NCBI GenBank assembly: GCA_035495315.1
Contig: DATJGF010000015.1
Coordinates: forward strand, 1 to 56,190
DNA length: 56,190 bases
Direction of reading: 5' to 3'
Origin: DATJGF01 sp035495315
GTDB taxonomy: Bacteria; Verrucomicrobiota; Verrucomicrobiia; Limisphaerales; UBA8199
A model generated the notes under the pieces. It saw only the letters and a program-made list of their open reading frames with translations. It searched no databases and had not been told where the DNA came from. This document shows positions 18,011 to 25,854 of this stretch, one piece after another. Made by a program: the position numbers and the translations under genes. Each line of letters begins with the position of its first letter. The first letter of the stretch is position 1.

Positions 18011-19122
18011 TGGCGTTGAGCTTGGACATTGCCGCAGCCGCGGGTTTCGGCCTTGGGAACACGTCCTGCGAAGCGGAAGCAAATCCCACGCCGGCCACAG
18101 GGGCAGCCGTCGAAACGGATCACTTGGGCCAGATCTTCCGTAAGGAGCGAATAACCAGGGAAGCTGGTCGGCAAAACACTACAGACCTGGATGATCCCAA
18201 TCCCTCCCTCGGCCACAGGTGCGAGGGTGAGTGGATCCCGGATAACCACCTCGCCGAAGACAGGGGCATGCTTATTTCCGGCAGGGCAATCCGGATAAAT
18301 GATGCCAACATTTTCCACCAGGCCGTAGAAATCGATGACGCGCTCGACCGCACATCCAAACACCGCGGCGAGCCCGCGATTGAAGGTCCCTTTGTCAACG
18401 GCTTGAGCCTGCAACCGTTTCCAGCCACCGCTGTGCAGGATATGCACATTTGGCAAATCAAGGCACAAGCCTTGTGCTGTCAGAGGCTTGACCAAGTGGT
18501 TCCACAGAATATAGGTGAAGCCGTAAACCAAAACGGCCGAGCCACGGTGGACTTGAGCAAATTTCGTCAGAGAGTCCAGGTCCAGTTCGAGTTCGCGCCG
18601 ATCATCCAGACGAAGACAATAGGTCACCTGGTTGGCGAAGGGTTGGAGACCCTGAATCGCCGCGCCTCGCGCCCCCAACTCGTGGGCGTTGGCCGCAGTC
18701 GCGGGCGCGTCCACGACCAGGTAAGGGCGCCGGGCGGGGCCGATGAAATCCTGCAGGATAGCAACCACGCCCTTAGTCATTCGACGCGCTGTGGGTGAGT
18801 CGACGACAACTTTGCTCGGGACCTGGCCGGTGGTGGCGCTGGAGGCAAGCGTTCGCTTCACGTCTTGGGGCTCGACCAATGACAGAGGAGGGTCTGCTTT
18901 GAAGATCCCGACCGGCAGAAATGGAAGCTGCTCAACCCGGCTGGCGACTCGAGGGTGGCAAGGCCAGCAGCGGATATAGTTCCCGAAGCCGGCGTGACGC
19001 GCGGCGGCGTAATCCAATTCGTCGCGCAAAAGCTCCAGCAGTTTCGGTCCCTTCTCCTCCGGGGTCAGCCCATAGGGCGAAAGGGTCAACAGCGAATCAA
19101 TTCTTTGCTCAATTGACTGCAT
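18007..19122 (-). CDS. LuxE-like acyl-protein synthetase
   Basis: 371 residues from the ATG at 19122, with GGAG upstream and a 14-base overlap with the preceding AMP-ligase gene. LuxE is an ANL-type enzyme that activates a fatty acid with ATP and holds it on a Cys near its C-terminus before handing it to LuxC. Motifs seen: SSATTGQVPSKVVVD (P-loop-like), IDFYGLVENVG, the LLTEDLAQV block, CPCGRRGICFRFAGRVPK and the terminal AETRGCGN. The last places Cys363 very near the position of the acylated Cys (364) reported for Photobacterium LuxE. Gene order luxE then luxC with an ATGA overlap implies a stoichiometric complex. Confidence 0.88.
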   Translation of the reverse strand: MQSIEQRIDSLLTLSPYGLTPEEKGPKLLELLRDELDYAAARHAGFGNYIRCWPCHPRVASRVEQLPFLPVGIFKADPPLSLVEPQDVKRTLASSATTGQVPSKVVVDSPTARRMTKGVVAILQDFIGPARRPYLVVDAPATAANAHELGARGAAIQGLQPFANQVTYCLRLDDRRELELDLDSLTKFAQVHRGSAVLVYGFTYILWNHLVKPLTAQGLCLDLPNVHILHSGGWKRLQAQAVDKGTFNRGLAAVFGCAVERVIDFYGLVENVGIIYPDCPAGNKHAPVFGEVVIRDPLTLAPVAEGGIGIIQVCSVLPTSFPGYSLLTEDLAQVIRFDGCPCGRRGICFRFAGRVPKAETRGCGNVQAQRQ

Positions 19123-20584
19123 ACTTGGCGCTCCAGTGCTGTTTGAGGGCGGGGCGTGAAACCTTCCCGTTCTGGTTCTTGGGCAGTTCCACGACGAATT
19201 CAACGGCGAGAATGGACCAATGCGCCGGCAAATAATGGCGAATGTGTTCGGAAGCCAGAGTCGAAGCTTTTTCTACCACTACGAAGAGCACGAGCGCCTC
19301 CCCGGCCTCTTCATGCGGCACGGCAGTGGCCGCGCACTCGAAGACGCCCGGAATAGCGGTGACCTTTGCCTCGACTTCGGCGAAACTCACCCGCACGCCC
19401 CGCATTTTCAGGAACGCGCTCCTCCGGCCTTGGACCCAGAGATAGCCTTCCGCGTCCATGCGCGCAAGGTCACCGGTAGCCAACCAACCCTCTTTAAAAA
19501 CCCGTTGAGACTCTTCCGGCTCGTTCAAATAGCCCCGCGCAATCGAAGGGCCCTTCACCCAAATCTCACCCGGTTCACCCTTCGGGACATCTTTGCCGTG
19601 CTCATCGACCAGACGCACCGAAAGGTTGTCCAGCGGACGGCCGGCGCTGCCGAGTTTGTCTTCCAGTCGTTCCGGCTCGAGGCAGGAAATACGGGCGGTT
19701 GCCTCGGTTTGTCCATACATCACATAGAACCGGGCATAAGGCACCGCCTGTCTCATCTCGCGGATCTTGTCAGGTGCCAGCGCACCGCCTGCTTGAAGGA
19801 ATCGTCGCAAACTCGGCATGGGGATGCTGCGGAGCTTCGAGCGGTGGAGCAACACCTTATAGGTCGTGGGCACTCCGGCAAACGTTGTGCACGCGTACTG
19901 GTTAACGGCGTGCAGGACCCTGTCCGGAAACATGAACCGGCGATCGAAAACAATTCCTCCGCCGCGATAGAGATGAGTATGGAAAACGCTTGCGCCAAAG
20001 CAGTAACTCAGGGGGAGGATCAACATCGCCCGATCATCCTCGAGCAATCCCTGGCTGCGTGCAATAGCTTCGGTATTGGCGAGCAAATTCCCGTGAGTGA
20101 TCATCACAAAGCGCGGCACCCCCGTCGAACCCGAGGTCGCCATCAACGCCGCTAAGTCGGAATCTTTTCGGGGGACGGGTGGGAAACATTGAGGGTTGTT
20201 GCCTGCCAGGTTGCCTTGCAGGCGGAGCACTGACGCGTCCCCGACCTTTGCCGCGGACGAGGCCTGCTCGGTCCACAGAGCGCGAGCGCCCGTTGCTCCA
20301 AGCAAGCTTTCTCCCGCGGTGGCCATGGTCCGCTCGTCCACCGGCGCAACGACTAATCCGGCATAGATCGCTCCCAAGTAAGCCAGGCCGCTATGGGGAG
20401 AGAGCGTGCTGACAATCAGAATATGATCACCGGGTCTAAGGCCGGCGGTGTGGAAGGCGTGAGCGTAACCCGCGATTAGCCTCGGCAGGTCTGTCGCAGC
20501 AACAGTTTGTCCGGTGGCGGCATCGCTCAAAAAGGAGCGCTCCCCCAGGCGGTTGACCAGGAGCCCTGCGAAATTGCGATCCAC
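19109..20584 (-). CDS. AMP-dependent acyl synthetase/ligase (fatty acyl-AMP ligase-like)
   Basis: 491 residues, start GTG at 20584 with AGGGG seven bases upstream. Complete ANL enzyme: P loop ATSGSTGVPRFVMITHGN (149-166; the usual Lys is Arg), YVMYGQTEATARIS (A5), GYLWVQGRRSAFLKMRGVRVSF (A7-A8) and the C-terminal catalytic Lys in KNQNGKVSRP. It should form an acyl-adenylate and load it onto CoA or, more likely, the phosphopantetheine of the ACP encoded 10 bases upstream. It makes two ATP-dependent acyl activators in one operon (this and LuxE), which suggests two different acyl substrates or a relay. Confidence 0.9.
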   Translation of the reverse strand: MDRNFAGLLVNRLGERSFLSDAATGQTVAATDLPRLIAGYAHAFHTAGLRPGDHILIVSTLSPHSGLAYLGAIYAGLVVAPVDERTMATAGESLLGATGARALWTEQASSAAKVGDASVLRLQGNLAGNNPQCFPPVPRKDSDLAALMATSGSTGVPRFVMITHGNLLANTEAIARSQGLLEDDRAMLILPLSYCFGASVFHTHLYRGGGIVFDRRFMFPDRVLHAVNQYACTTFAGVPTTYKVLLHRSKLRSIPMPSLRRFLQAGGALAPDKIREMRQAVPYARFYVMYGQTEATARISCLEPERLEDKLGSAGRPLDNLSVRLVDEHGKDVPKGEPGEIWVKGPSIARGYLNEPEESQRVFKEGWLATGDLARMDAEGYLWVQGRRSAFLKMRGVRVSFAEVEAKVTAIPGVFECAATAVPHEEAGEALVLFVVVEKASTLASEHIRHYLPAHWSILAVEFVVELPKNQNGKVSRPALKQHWSAKYAVN

Positions 20585-20594
20585 GTTAAGCCCC

Positions 20595-20837
20595 TCAGGC
20601 CACTTGGATTTTGCCCCCGATGATTTTCACAATCGCCTGGACATTCTCCATCTCCATCAGTTCATCCACATCCAGGGTAATGCCAAACAGGCGCTCTAAA
20701 TGGCTGGCGAGTGACAAATGGCCCATCGAATCCCAGCCGGGCACCTGTGCGGCCCCGGTTTCCATTGTTACCTGGCTGGTTTCGATGCCAAACGCTTCGT
20801 GGAAAGCTTCCTGAACTTTGGACAAAACTTCATTCAT
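20595..20837 (-). CDS. Acyl carrier protein
   Basis: 80 residues, acidic, four-helix ACP pattern. The phosphopantetheine site is Ser37 in WDSMGHLSL (DSxxxL form), and the helix III region LDVDELMEMENVQAIVKII is typical. It is the first gene of the six-gene operon and lies 10 bases before the AMP-ligase. It is not the housekeeping acpP, which has the DSLDTVEL motif and sits with fabD/fabG/fabF. It probably carries the substrate of the dehydratase, methyltransferase or reductase of this operon. Confidence 0.9.
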   Translation of the reverse strand: MNEVLSKVQEAFHEAFGIETSQVTMETGAAQVPGWDSMGHLSLASHLERLFGITLDVDELMEMENVQAIVKIIGGKIQVA

Positions 20838-21173
20838 GCGTCGAATTTGTATTTCAGTTTACCGTGTCCGAAGGAGTTTTGGTCGATTTCCTTCTTCGGT
20901 GTGTTCGCCCCAGTGGCATGCACCCATAATCAGTTACACGAGCTTAGTTCAGAAGCAACGCTTACGACACGACAAATAAGCCCGAGGACTTATCAGTAAA
21001 TGTACGTATGGAAGTGAGCTCTTAAAGTGAGGCGCGACAGAGGAAGAGCCGTAAACGCCTGTATGCGCTTACGGCTCTAATTGGAATTTGCTCTGGGCGG
21101 TACTGGTCCAGAAACTCAATCACCTCAACCGCGGTGATCTGGCCGTAGCATATCCGCTTGAGCCAGGCCTGGC
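20838..21173. other. Intergenic region upstream of the ACP operon
   Basis: 336 bases that must hold the promoter of the ACP-to-FabZ operon (transcribed leftwards). I see no convincing promoter elements. A strong hairpin at 21047-21080 lies near its right end. Confidence 0.5.
21047..21080 (-). terminator. Hairpin downstream of the secreted protein gene, possible terminator
   Basis: AGAGCCGTAAACGC, a six-base loop, then GCGCTTACGGCTCT: a 14-bp stem with one mismatch, about 95 bases after the stop at 21174 in the direction of transcription. The following sequence on that strand is only moderately T-rich, so termination is possible but not certain. It would separate this gene from the ACP operon. 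Confidence 0.45.
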
Positions 21174-22043
21174 TTACTCCTTAGCGCAGCCTGAGGTGTG
21201 GATCTGCAGGTTTCCGGTGCTCAGAAGCACCCCATTATTGTTGAATGGGGATGGCGAATTCGGACAAGCCGCGCCCGCAGTTCCAGTGATCGACATATAG
21301 GTTGTTCCCGGGTTGTTGCAGTCAGTGACAACGATGTATAGAACATCGACGCCAGAACCCGACTCACTGTGATCCTCAGCATGGCCTACGAACGTTACAC
21401 ACGTCACACCCAAGGGGGTGCCGCCGATACCACTGATGATACCAGTGCCATGGAAGTCAATCTCGTTGACATTGACGGGCGGCGACGCGGTGGGGCCGCC
21501 GCAGCACTGATCAACGATGATGTCCAAGCCCTTGAAATGCAATCCTGCCACGTGATCGACCACGTTCCAGTTGCCGCCTCCGGCAGCGCGCGGACTGCAA
21601 CCAGGATAGACCACGCCGCCGAAACTGTAGTGCGGCGAGCCTAAGTCGTCACTGATGGTTCCACCGCCAGTCAGCCAGCAGGCAGGAGGTATAACGCAGC
21701 TGCAGCTGGTGCCGGCCACAGCGAAGTTAACAATGACGAACTGATTGACGTCATCCACCGAGAAGTTTTGAAAGCCATTTCCTTTTACGGACAGCCCCGC
21801 CGTTCCCGTGCTGGTATCCAGGTAGATCTTGCCCTTGAATGCTTGTTCCGGCAGATCGATGGAATACGCTCCACTGGAGTCCGTGGTGGTGGACAATCCT
21901 AGAGCGGGGATGGAAACGGTGGCTCCGAAGTCGGGCCGACCACTTGAACAGCGCACAACGCCAGAAACATTAAAGGCGTGAGCGCTCAGGGCCGATAGCC
22001 CTACTGCGAGCGAACATGACATGAATAGTAGTTTACTTCTCAT
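21174..22043 (-). CDS. Secreted Cys-rich protein with carboxypeptidase-regulatory-like domain
   Basis: 289 residues with a clear signal peptide (1-23, cleavage near AHAF) and GAGAG before the ATG. Residues 24-70 (VSGVVRCSSGRPDFGATVSI, TTDSSGAYSIDLP) match the carboxypeptidase-regulatory/CNA-B type beta sandwich. The C-terminal part (about 115-289) has WLTGGGTI, GGGNWNVVDHVAGLHFKG and several Cys pairs. It resembles the post-COAP-1 type domain found in secreted proteins, but I am not sure. No catalytic motif. Probably extracellular and structural. The leader region 22071-22137 is predicted to fold, see the separate entry. Confidence 0.75.
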   Translation of the reverse strand: MRSKLLFMSCSLAVGLSALSAHAFNVSGVVRCSSGRPDFGATVSIPALGLSTTTDSSGAYSIDLPEQAFKGKIYLDTSTGTAGLSVKGNGFQNFSVDDVNQFVIVNFAVAGTSCSCVIPPACWLTGGGTISDDLGSPHYSFGGVVYPGCSPRAAGGGNWNVVDHVAGLHFKGLDIIVDQCCGGPTASPPVNVNEIDFHGTGIISGIGGTPLGVTCVTFVGHAEDHSESGSGVDVLYIVVTDCNNPGTTYMSITGTAGAACPNSPSPFNNNGVLLSTGNLQIHTSGCAKE

Positions 22044-22070
22044 ACTCTCTTTTCTCTTCGTTTGGTTTGG

Positions 22071-22137
22071 TGACCCAAGTCCCCAGCTCCAAAACCTCCG
22101 CCGGGCAGGGTGCCCAGCGTCTGAAGTGGGGCTTGAT
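22071..22137 (-). promoter_or_regulatory. Structured RNA leader, class not recognised
   Basis: On the minus strand, 30-95 bases before the ATG at 22043, the sequence can form a closed two-stem structure. The outer stem pairs CAAGCCCC (22135-22128) with GGGGACTTG (22084-22076), with one bulged base. The inner hairpin pairs GCTGGGCA with TGCCCGGC around a three-base loop (22118-22100), with a GGAGG-containing strand after it. The block is much richer in G+C than the sequence upstream of it. The shape would fit a cis-regulatory leader or riboswitch, but it matches no class I can name. Confidence 0.4.
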
Positions 22138-22188
22138 TAGCGCTACTATCTAATAGGTGAGTTATGCTGTCTATAGAAATCGTACTTA

Positions 22189-22225
22189 CTATCCGTACCT
22201 TTACTGTCAGCATCATTACGGATAG
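22189..22225. promoter_or_regulatory. Inverted repeat CTATCCGTA/TACGGATAG, possible operator
   Basis: Two exact 9-base half-sites separated by 19 bases, in the AT-rich region about 150 bases upstream of the secreted protein gene at 22043. It could be an operator or part of its promoter region. There is no independent support. Confidence 0.25.
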
Positions 22226-22331
22226 GAATAACTAAATATGCTGACTACTCGATAGGTTGCTTCGAGGAGAGCCAGCCTGCAAAGTTCTTAGTGTTCTTTA
22301 ACTATCTGGTCTAGAAGCTTCGTGGACCAGT

Positions 22332-23213
22332 TTGAAACTAACTCTTAACCTAGGATACATTGTGGAAAAGATCTTAGGCGAAAGTTATGGCGATTTCCTG
22401 CAAAAGACGTTTTTCGATGGCTTGGACATGACCAACACTGGCGCGCACACCCGAAAGAAGAAACTCGACCACGAAGCGCTGGGTTATCAATTTGAGCAAG
22501 GCAAATATTCCAAAGCGTTGATTGGGACATGTTCTGGGCCGGTGGCGCCGGCGCGCTCTATTCCACCGTCCAGGACCAATACCGATCGAACGAAGGAGTC
22601 TTTACGGGAAGGTGTTGAAACAATCCAGTCTCGACGCGGCTTTTACTCCTGTCAAAACCGAAGAGAATAAAGGAGAGAATCCCGGCGAGGGCGATGGCTA
22701 TTCGTGGTCGCTGGAACAGTTCCGCGTACCGCGGAATTATCTCATGGCGGAGGGCTGAACGGTTTCGTCAGTTACCTTGCAACAGAACTTCAGCGTCGAT
22801 ATCGTAGTCAACGCGACGCCACCTGCCCCGGGACTTTACCCCGGCCCCTGGCAAATGAAATCGCAGAGCTGTATCTGGCGGAAAAACTGAGTCCGCGACC
22901 GATGGTTAAGGTTGATAAATCGATTACCGCTGCAAGCCTCGAGCCGCTGGTCGGGCGTTATGATTACAGCATGGGGATCCTGGACGTCACACGCGAAGGC
23001 AATCACCTATATGCGCAACTCACCGGCCAGCCGCGATGCGAAATCTTCCCGAAAACCACCAATGACTTCTTCTGGAAAGTGGTCGATGCACAAGTGACGT
23101 TTGTGCGGGATAACACCGGGAAGGTAATTAAGGCTATTCATCATCGGAATGGCCAAACTATTAATGCGGCCCGGCTCGAAGATGTTCCGTGTTTCGTAAA
23201 ACGGAATCCGTAA
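22332..23213 (+). pseudogene. Decayed serine hydrolase (beta-lactamase/PBP-like) gene
   Basis: Pieces of a class C beta-lactamase-like hydrolase lie in order in different frames: LGYIVEKILGESYGDFLQ and FDGLDMTNTGAH (frame of 22332), WAGGAGALYSTVQD (frame of 22527), GKVLKQSSLDAAFTPVKTE (frame of 22522), then LSHGGGLNGFVSYL and a C-terminal domain ending at 23213. At least three frameshifts separate them. The N-terminal third with the catalytic SxxK is missing. So this is a truncated, frameshifted remnant. An intact member of the broad family is at 53873-55081, but the tail here (residues DYSMGILDVTREGNHLYAQLTG) is of another subtype. A family D inverted repeat overlaps its 3' end. Confidence 0.88.
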
Positions 23214-23309
23214 AACGTAAGTCTGAGGATCGATACCTTGGGCGGCAGATTGGTCCGCCTTACGTTTACGTTTTACGCTTCACGTATTATGGAATACGGA
23301 ACACGGAAC
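23184..23309. repeat. Inverted repeat, family D (CGTAAAACGTAAG / TTCCGTGTTTCGTA)
   Basis: The left arm 23184-23221 has GTTCCGTGTTTCGTA and CCGTAAAACGTAAG. The right arm 23259-23309 has CTTACGTTTACGTTTTACG and TACGGAACACGGAAC. The arms are internally repetitive and pair in two blocks. The left arm provides the last codons and stop of the pseudogene frame. Confidence 0.85.
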
Positions 23310-23355
23310 ACAAAAGACGCTTGACTTTGTGGCTGTCTCCATTATCCCTCCCCTC

Positions 23356-24462
23356 ATGGACTCGCGCGAGGCCTTAGTAGCCCTGAATCTCATCGAACAC
23401 GTCGGGCCAGTGCGCGTCCGGCAGTTGCTGGAATATTTCGGTGAAGCGCCGGCAATACTTGCCGCTTCACGCCAGCAACTGCTCCAGGTCAGGAACATTG
23501 GAGAGGACGTTGCCGCGGCTATCCTTTCGTGGGAAAAGACTATTGACCTGAAGGCGGAACTCAAGCGGGTCGAGGAATTCGGCTGTCGGATTGTAACCCA
23601 GGCGGATGAGGAATACCCGGAACTGCTGCGTCAAATTTATGATCCGCCTGTGGTGTTGTACGTAAAAGGCGATTTGCGTGCCAAGGACAAGAATTCAGTT
23701 GCGTTGGTCGGTTCGCGCCTGACGACCCATTATGGGATCGAAATGGCGCGCAAGCTGGCTTATCAACTCGCGTATCTAGGAGTGACAGTAGTGAGCGGCG
23801 GCGCGCGTGGAATTGATTCGGCGGCGCATCAGGGAGCCTTGAGTGGCAAAGGCCGGACAATTGCGGTGCTTGGAACAGGCATCAATTTGGTGTGGCCCGC
23901 TGAGAATAAGGAGTTGTTTGAACGTATCGCGGCAAACGGTGCGCTCGTAACGCAATTCCCTTTCAACCGCCCAGGCGATAAACAATCTTTTCCGATTCGT
24001 AATCGCATTGTCGCCGGCATGACGCTCGGCACGGTGGTTGTGGAAGCCAATTTGACCAGCGGCGCGCTGATCACGGCAAATTTCGCCACCGATTACGGAC
24101 GGCAGGTCTTTGCGATACCCGGACGAATTGATTCGCCGCGAAGCAAAGGATGCCATGATTTAATCAAGAAAGGGGCAAAGTTATGTGAAGGTGCCGAGGA
24201 TATTTTGAGCGAGTTTGAGTACCTGTTCCCCGCCAGCAACAAGTCCACGACTGGGGCAGCGGGGGTCAGCTTGCCGGCGATTGAACTGAGTGCCAACGAG
24301 CAAAAGGTTTATGACACACTCGATGACCAGGAGTTGGGCATCGATGAAGTGATCCGCAAAAGCGCGATGCCGAGTTCAGCCGTCAGCGTCGCGTTGTTGA
24401 GCTTGGAAATGAAGCGATTGGTGCGCCAATTGCCGGGGAAGGTGTTCTTGCGGAATTTCTAG
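23356..24462 (+). CDS. dprA: DNA-processing protein DprA
   Basis: 368 residues from the ATG at 23356; a GTG at 23329 would add nine residues. DprA binds incoming single-stranded DNA during natural transformation and loads RecA on it. Seen: an N-terminal helix-hairpin-helix/SAM-like region (1-75), the Rossmann-like DprA domain with VALVGSRLTTHYG, VVSGGARGIDSAAHQGAL, TIAVLGTGINLVWPAENKEL, FPIRNRIVAGM and VVVEANLTSGALITANFA, and a C-terminal winged-helix domain (about 300-368, LDDQELGIDEVIRKSAMP). Full length for the family. It stands alone and is not next to topA or com genes. Confidence 0.95.
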   Translation: MDSREALVALNLIEHVGPVRVRQLLEYFGEAPAILAASRQQLLQVRNIGEDVAAAILSWEKTIDLKAELKRVEEFGCRIVTQADEEYPELLRQIYDPPVVLYVKGDLRAKDKNSVALVGSRLTTHYGIEMARKLAYQLAYLGVTVVSGGARGIDSAAHQGALSGKGRTIAVLGTGINLVWPAENKELFERIAANGALVTQFPFNRPGDKQSFPIRNRIVAGMTLGTVVVEANLTSGALITANFATDYGRQVFAIPGRIDSPRSKGCHDLIKKGAKLCEGAEDILSEFEYLFPASNKSTTGAAGVSLPAIELSANEQKVYDTLDDQELGIDEVIRKSAMPSSAVSVALLSLEMKRLVRQLPGKVFLRNF

Positions 24463-24670
24463 CGCGTTTTAGAACCTCGCCAATGTGTTACGCCAAGACG
24501 ATCCTACACGGCAGGAATGGACCAATTGACGGTGAAGAGCTTGTTCAAATTGCCGGATTTCAGCTCTGAATCAGCGGACGGTTAACAAAAACAAACCCCT
24601 GAAGGACTGGATCTTGCGAAAGAAAGCGGGCGCTTAGACTTCGGAACGCTGATGGGGTAAGTTTTGACGT

Positions 24671-25837
24671 ATGATTGTCTCAGTCAATCAACCTCAGACC
24701 GGAGATCATAAAGCTGCTCTGCCAAAAGTAGCGCGCTACACCGGCGAAGTGGTCTATATCTACGCTTTTGATGTGGCGTATGATATGACGCGACGGCCCG
24801 TGCCAGAATTGCTCGGGCAACCGGTTGCCCAATTCGTCGTCGATGCCAGCAAGCGAAGTCCTCGCCATCTCTTCTTTTTCCGCCCGCAGATGGTCCGGCT
24901 GCCTCCGCTGGAACGTATCGGGCCGCATGGACCGGTCCGGATTGATCGCCGGGTCAAATTGCTGCCGGTGGGAGCCATCAGTATCACTATTCGCGTCCCG
25001 TTCGAGGTCGCCCAAATTGAAGACCTCGTTGAGTATCACGATTTGCAGTTCAGTAACGGCTCACTGCACCAGGAGGTGCGCCATTTGGCTGAGGAAGTGC
25101 GCCGTGAGTTAGCCTCTTATTACGTCCGTCCGGTCGCACAACTCGCCGAGGAAGAAGCTTACACGGTGTTCTGCATTGATTCGCCGTTGCTGACTGTCGA
25201 TGGCACACCGCTAAATGCGGAAAACTGGTTGCGAGCTAATCGCCGTTCGGTCGCTTCATTACTCACACAGGAACCGAACATCGATCATCTCTCCAGACAA
25301 GAAACCGAAGAGTCTACGGGTCGATTCCTGAGTTATTACGAACACGACCTTGTCGTTGTAGACTGGGATGCCGCCCTGATCCTCGATCAACGCCAGCATT
25401 TTGATGAAACCCTGTACGTGATGGAGTTGGCGAACCTCCAGTTAGCCGAACTGGAAGCTTACGACCGCATTCTGGACGACTCCCTCGAGCGGGCCTATCG
25501 AGACCTGACAAGTCGTGCGATGCGGGGTCGTAGCAGTATTATGCGCGAATTGCGTGAAATCCGCATCGACCTCGCCCGCTTCAGTGATGAGCTATCAAAC
25601 ATCACGAAGTTTTTTGGCGATTGGCATCTCGCCAGGATTTACGAAAACATCTCTGCACGTTTTCACCTCGCCGACTGGCATCGCACGATTGACGATAAGT
25701 TGCAGACGCTGGACGATCTGTACCAGTTACTGAATCACGACCAGACGAATCGCTGGATGTTGTTGCTGGAAGTCACGATCGTTCTGTTGTTTGTGATTGA
25801 CCTGGTGATTCTGTTCTTCGGGGTCAAAGCCCGGTAA
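24671..25837 (+). CDS. RMD1/DUF155-like tail-anchored membrane protein
   Basis: 388 residues, one membrane helix at the extreme C-terminus (about 363-384), so tail-anchored with the bulk in the cytoplasm. The last 100 residues (DWHLARIYENISARF, TIDDKLQTLDDLYQLLNH, then the helix) resemble the end of RMD1/DUF155 proteins, known from yeast meiosis and from mitochondrial and bacterial homologues of unknown biochemistry. The N-terminus GEVVYIYAFDVAYDM and EEEAYTVFCID are not motifs I can tie to an activity. Residues 255-330 are likely coiled coil. Start ATG 24671 follows a 208-base gap. Monocistronic. The family call is tentative. Confidence 0.62.
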   Translation: MIVSVNQPQTGDHKAALPKVARYTGEVVYIYAFDVAYDMTRRPVPELLGQPVAQFVVDASKRSPRHLFFFRPQMVRLPPLERIGPHGPVRIDRRVKLLPVGAISITIRVPFEVAQIEDLVEYHDLQFSNGSLHQEVRHLAEEVRRELASYYVRPVAQLAEEEAYTVFCIDSPLLTVDGTPLNAENWLRANRRSVASLLTQEPNIDHLSRQETEESTGRFLSYYEHDLVVVDWDAALILDQRQHFDETLYVMELANLQLAELEAYDRILDDSLERAYRDLTSRAMRGRSSIMRELREIRIDLARFSDELSNITKFFGDWHLARIYENISARFHLADWHRTIDDKLQTLDDLYQLLNHDQTNRWMLLLEVTIVLLFVIDLVILFFGVKAR

Positions 25838-25854
25838 GTTCGTGCAAGATTTGT

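Noticed and set aside
18010..18798. A 262-codon plus-strand frame
   Set aside because: Antisense to the luxE-like gene, which has clear family motifs.
15348..20837. Aryl polyene-type cluster
   Set aside because: AMP-ligase, ACP, dehydratase and methyltransferase fit in part, but no ketosynthase, ketoreductase or exporter is present, and LuxE/LuxC are not part of that pathway.
21022..21183. Open frame on the minus strand with a protein-like segment (ITAVEVIEFLDQYRPEQIP)
   Set aside because: It begins right behind an in-frame stop, has no start codon or ribosome site and is only about 50 codons; at most a remnant.
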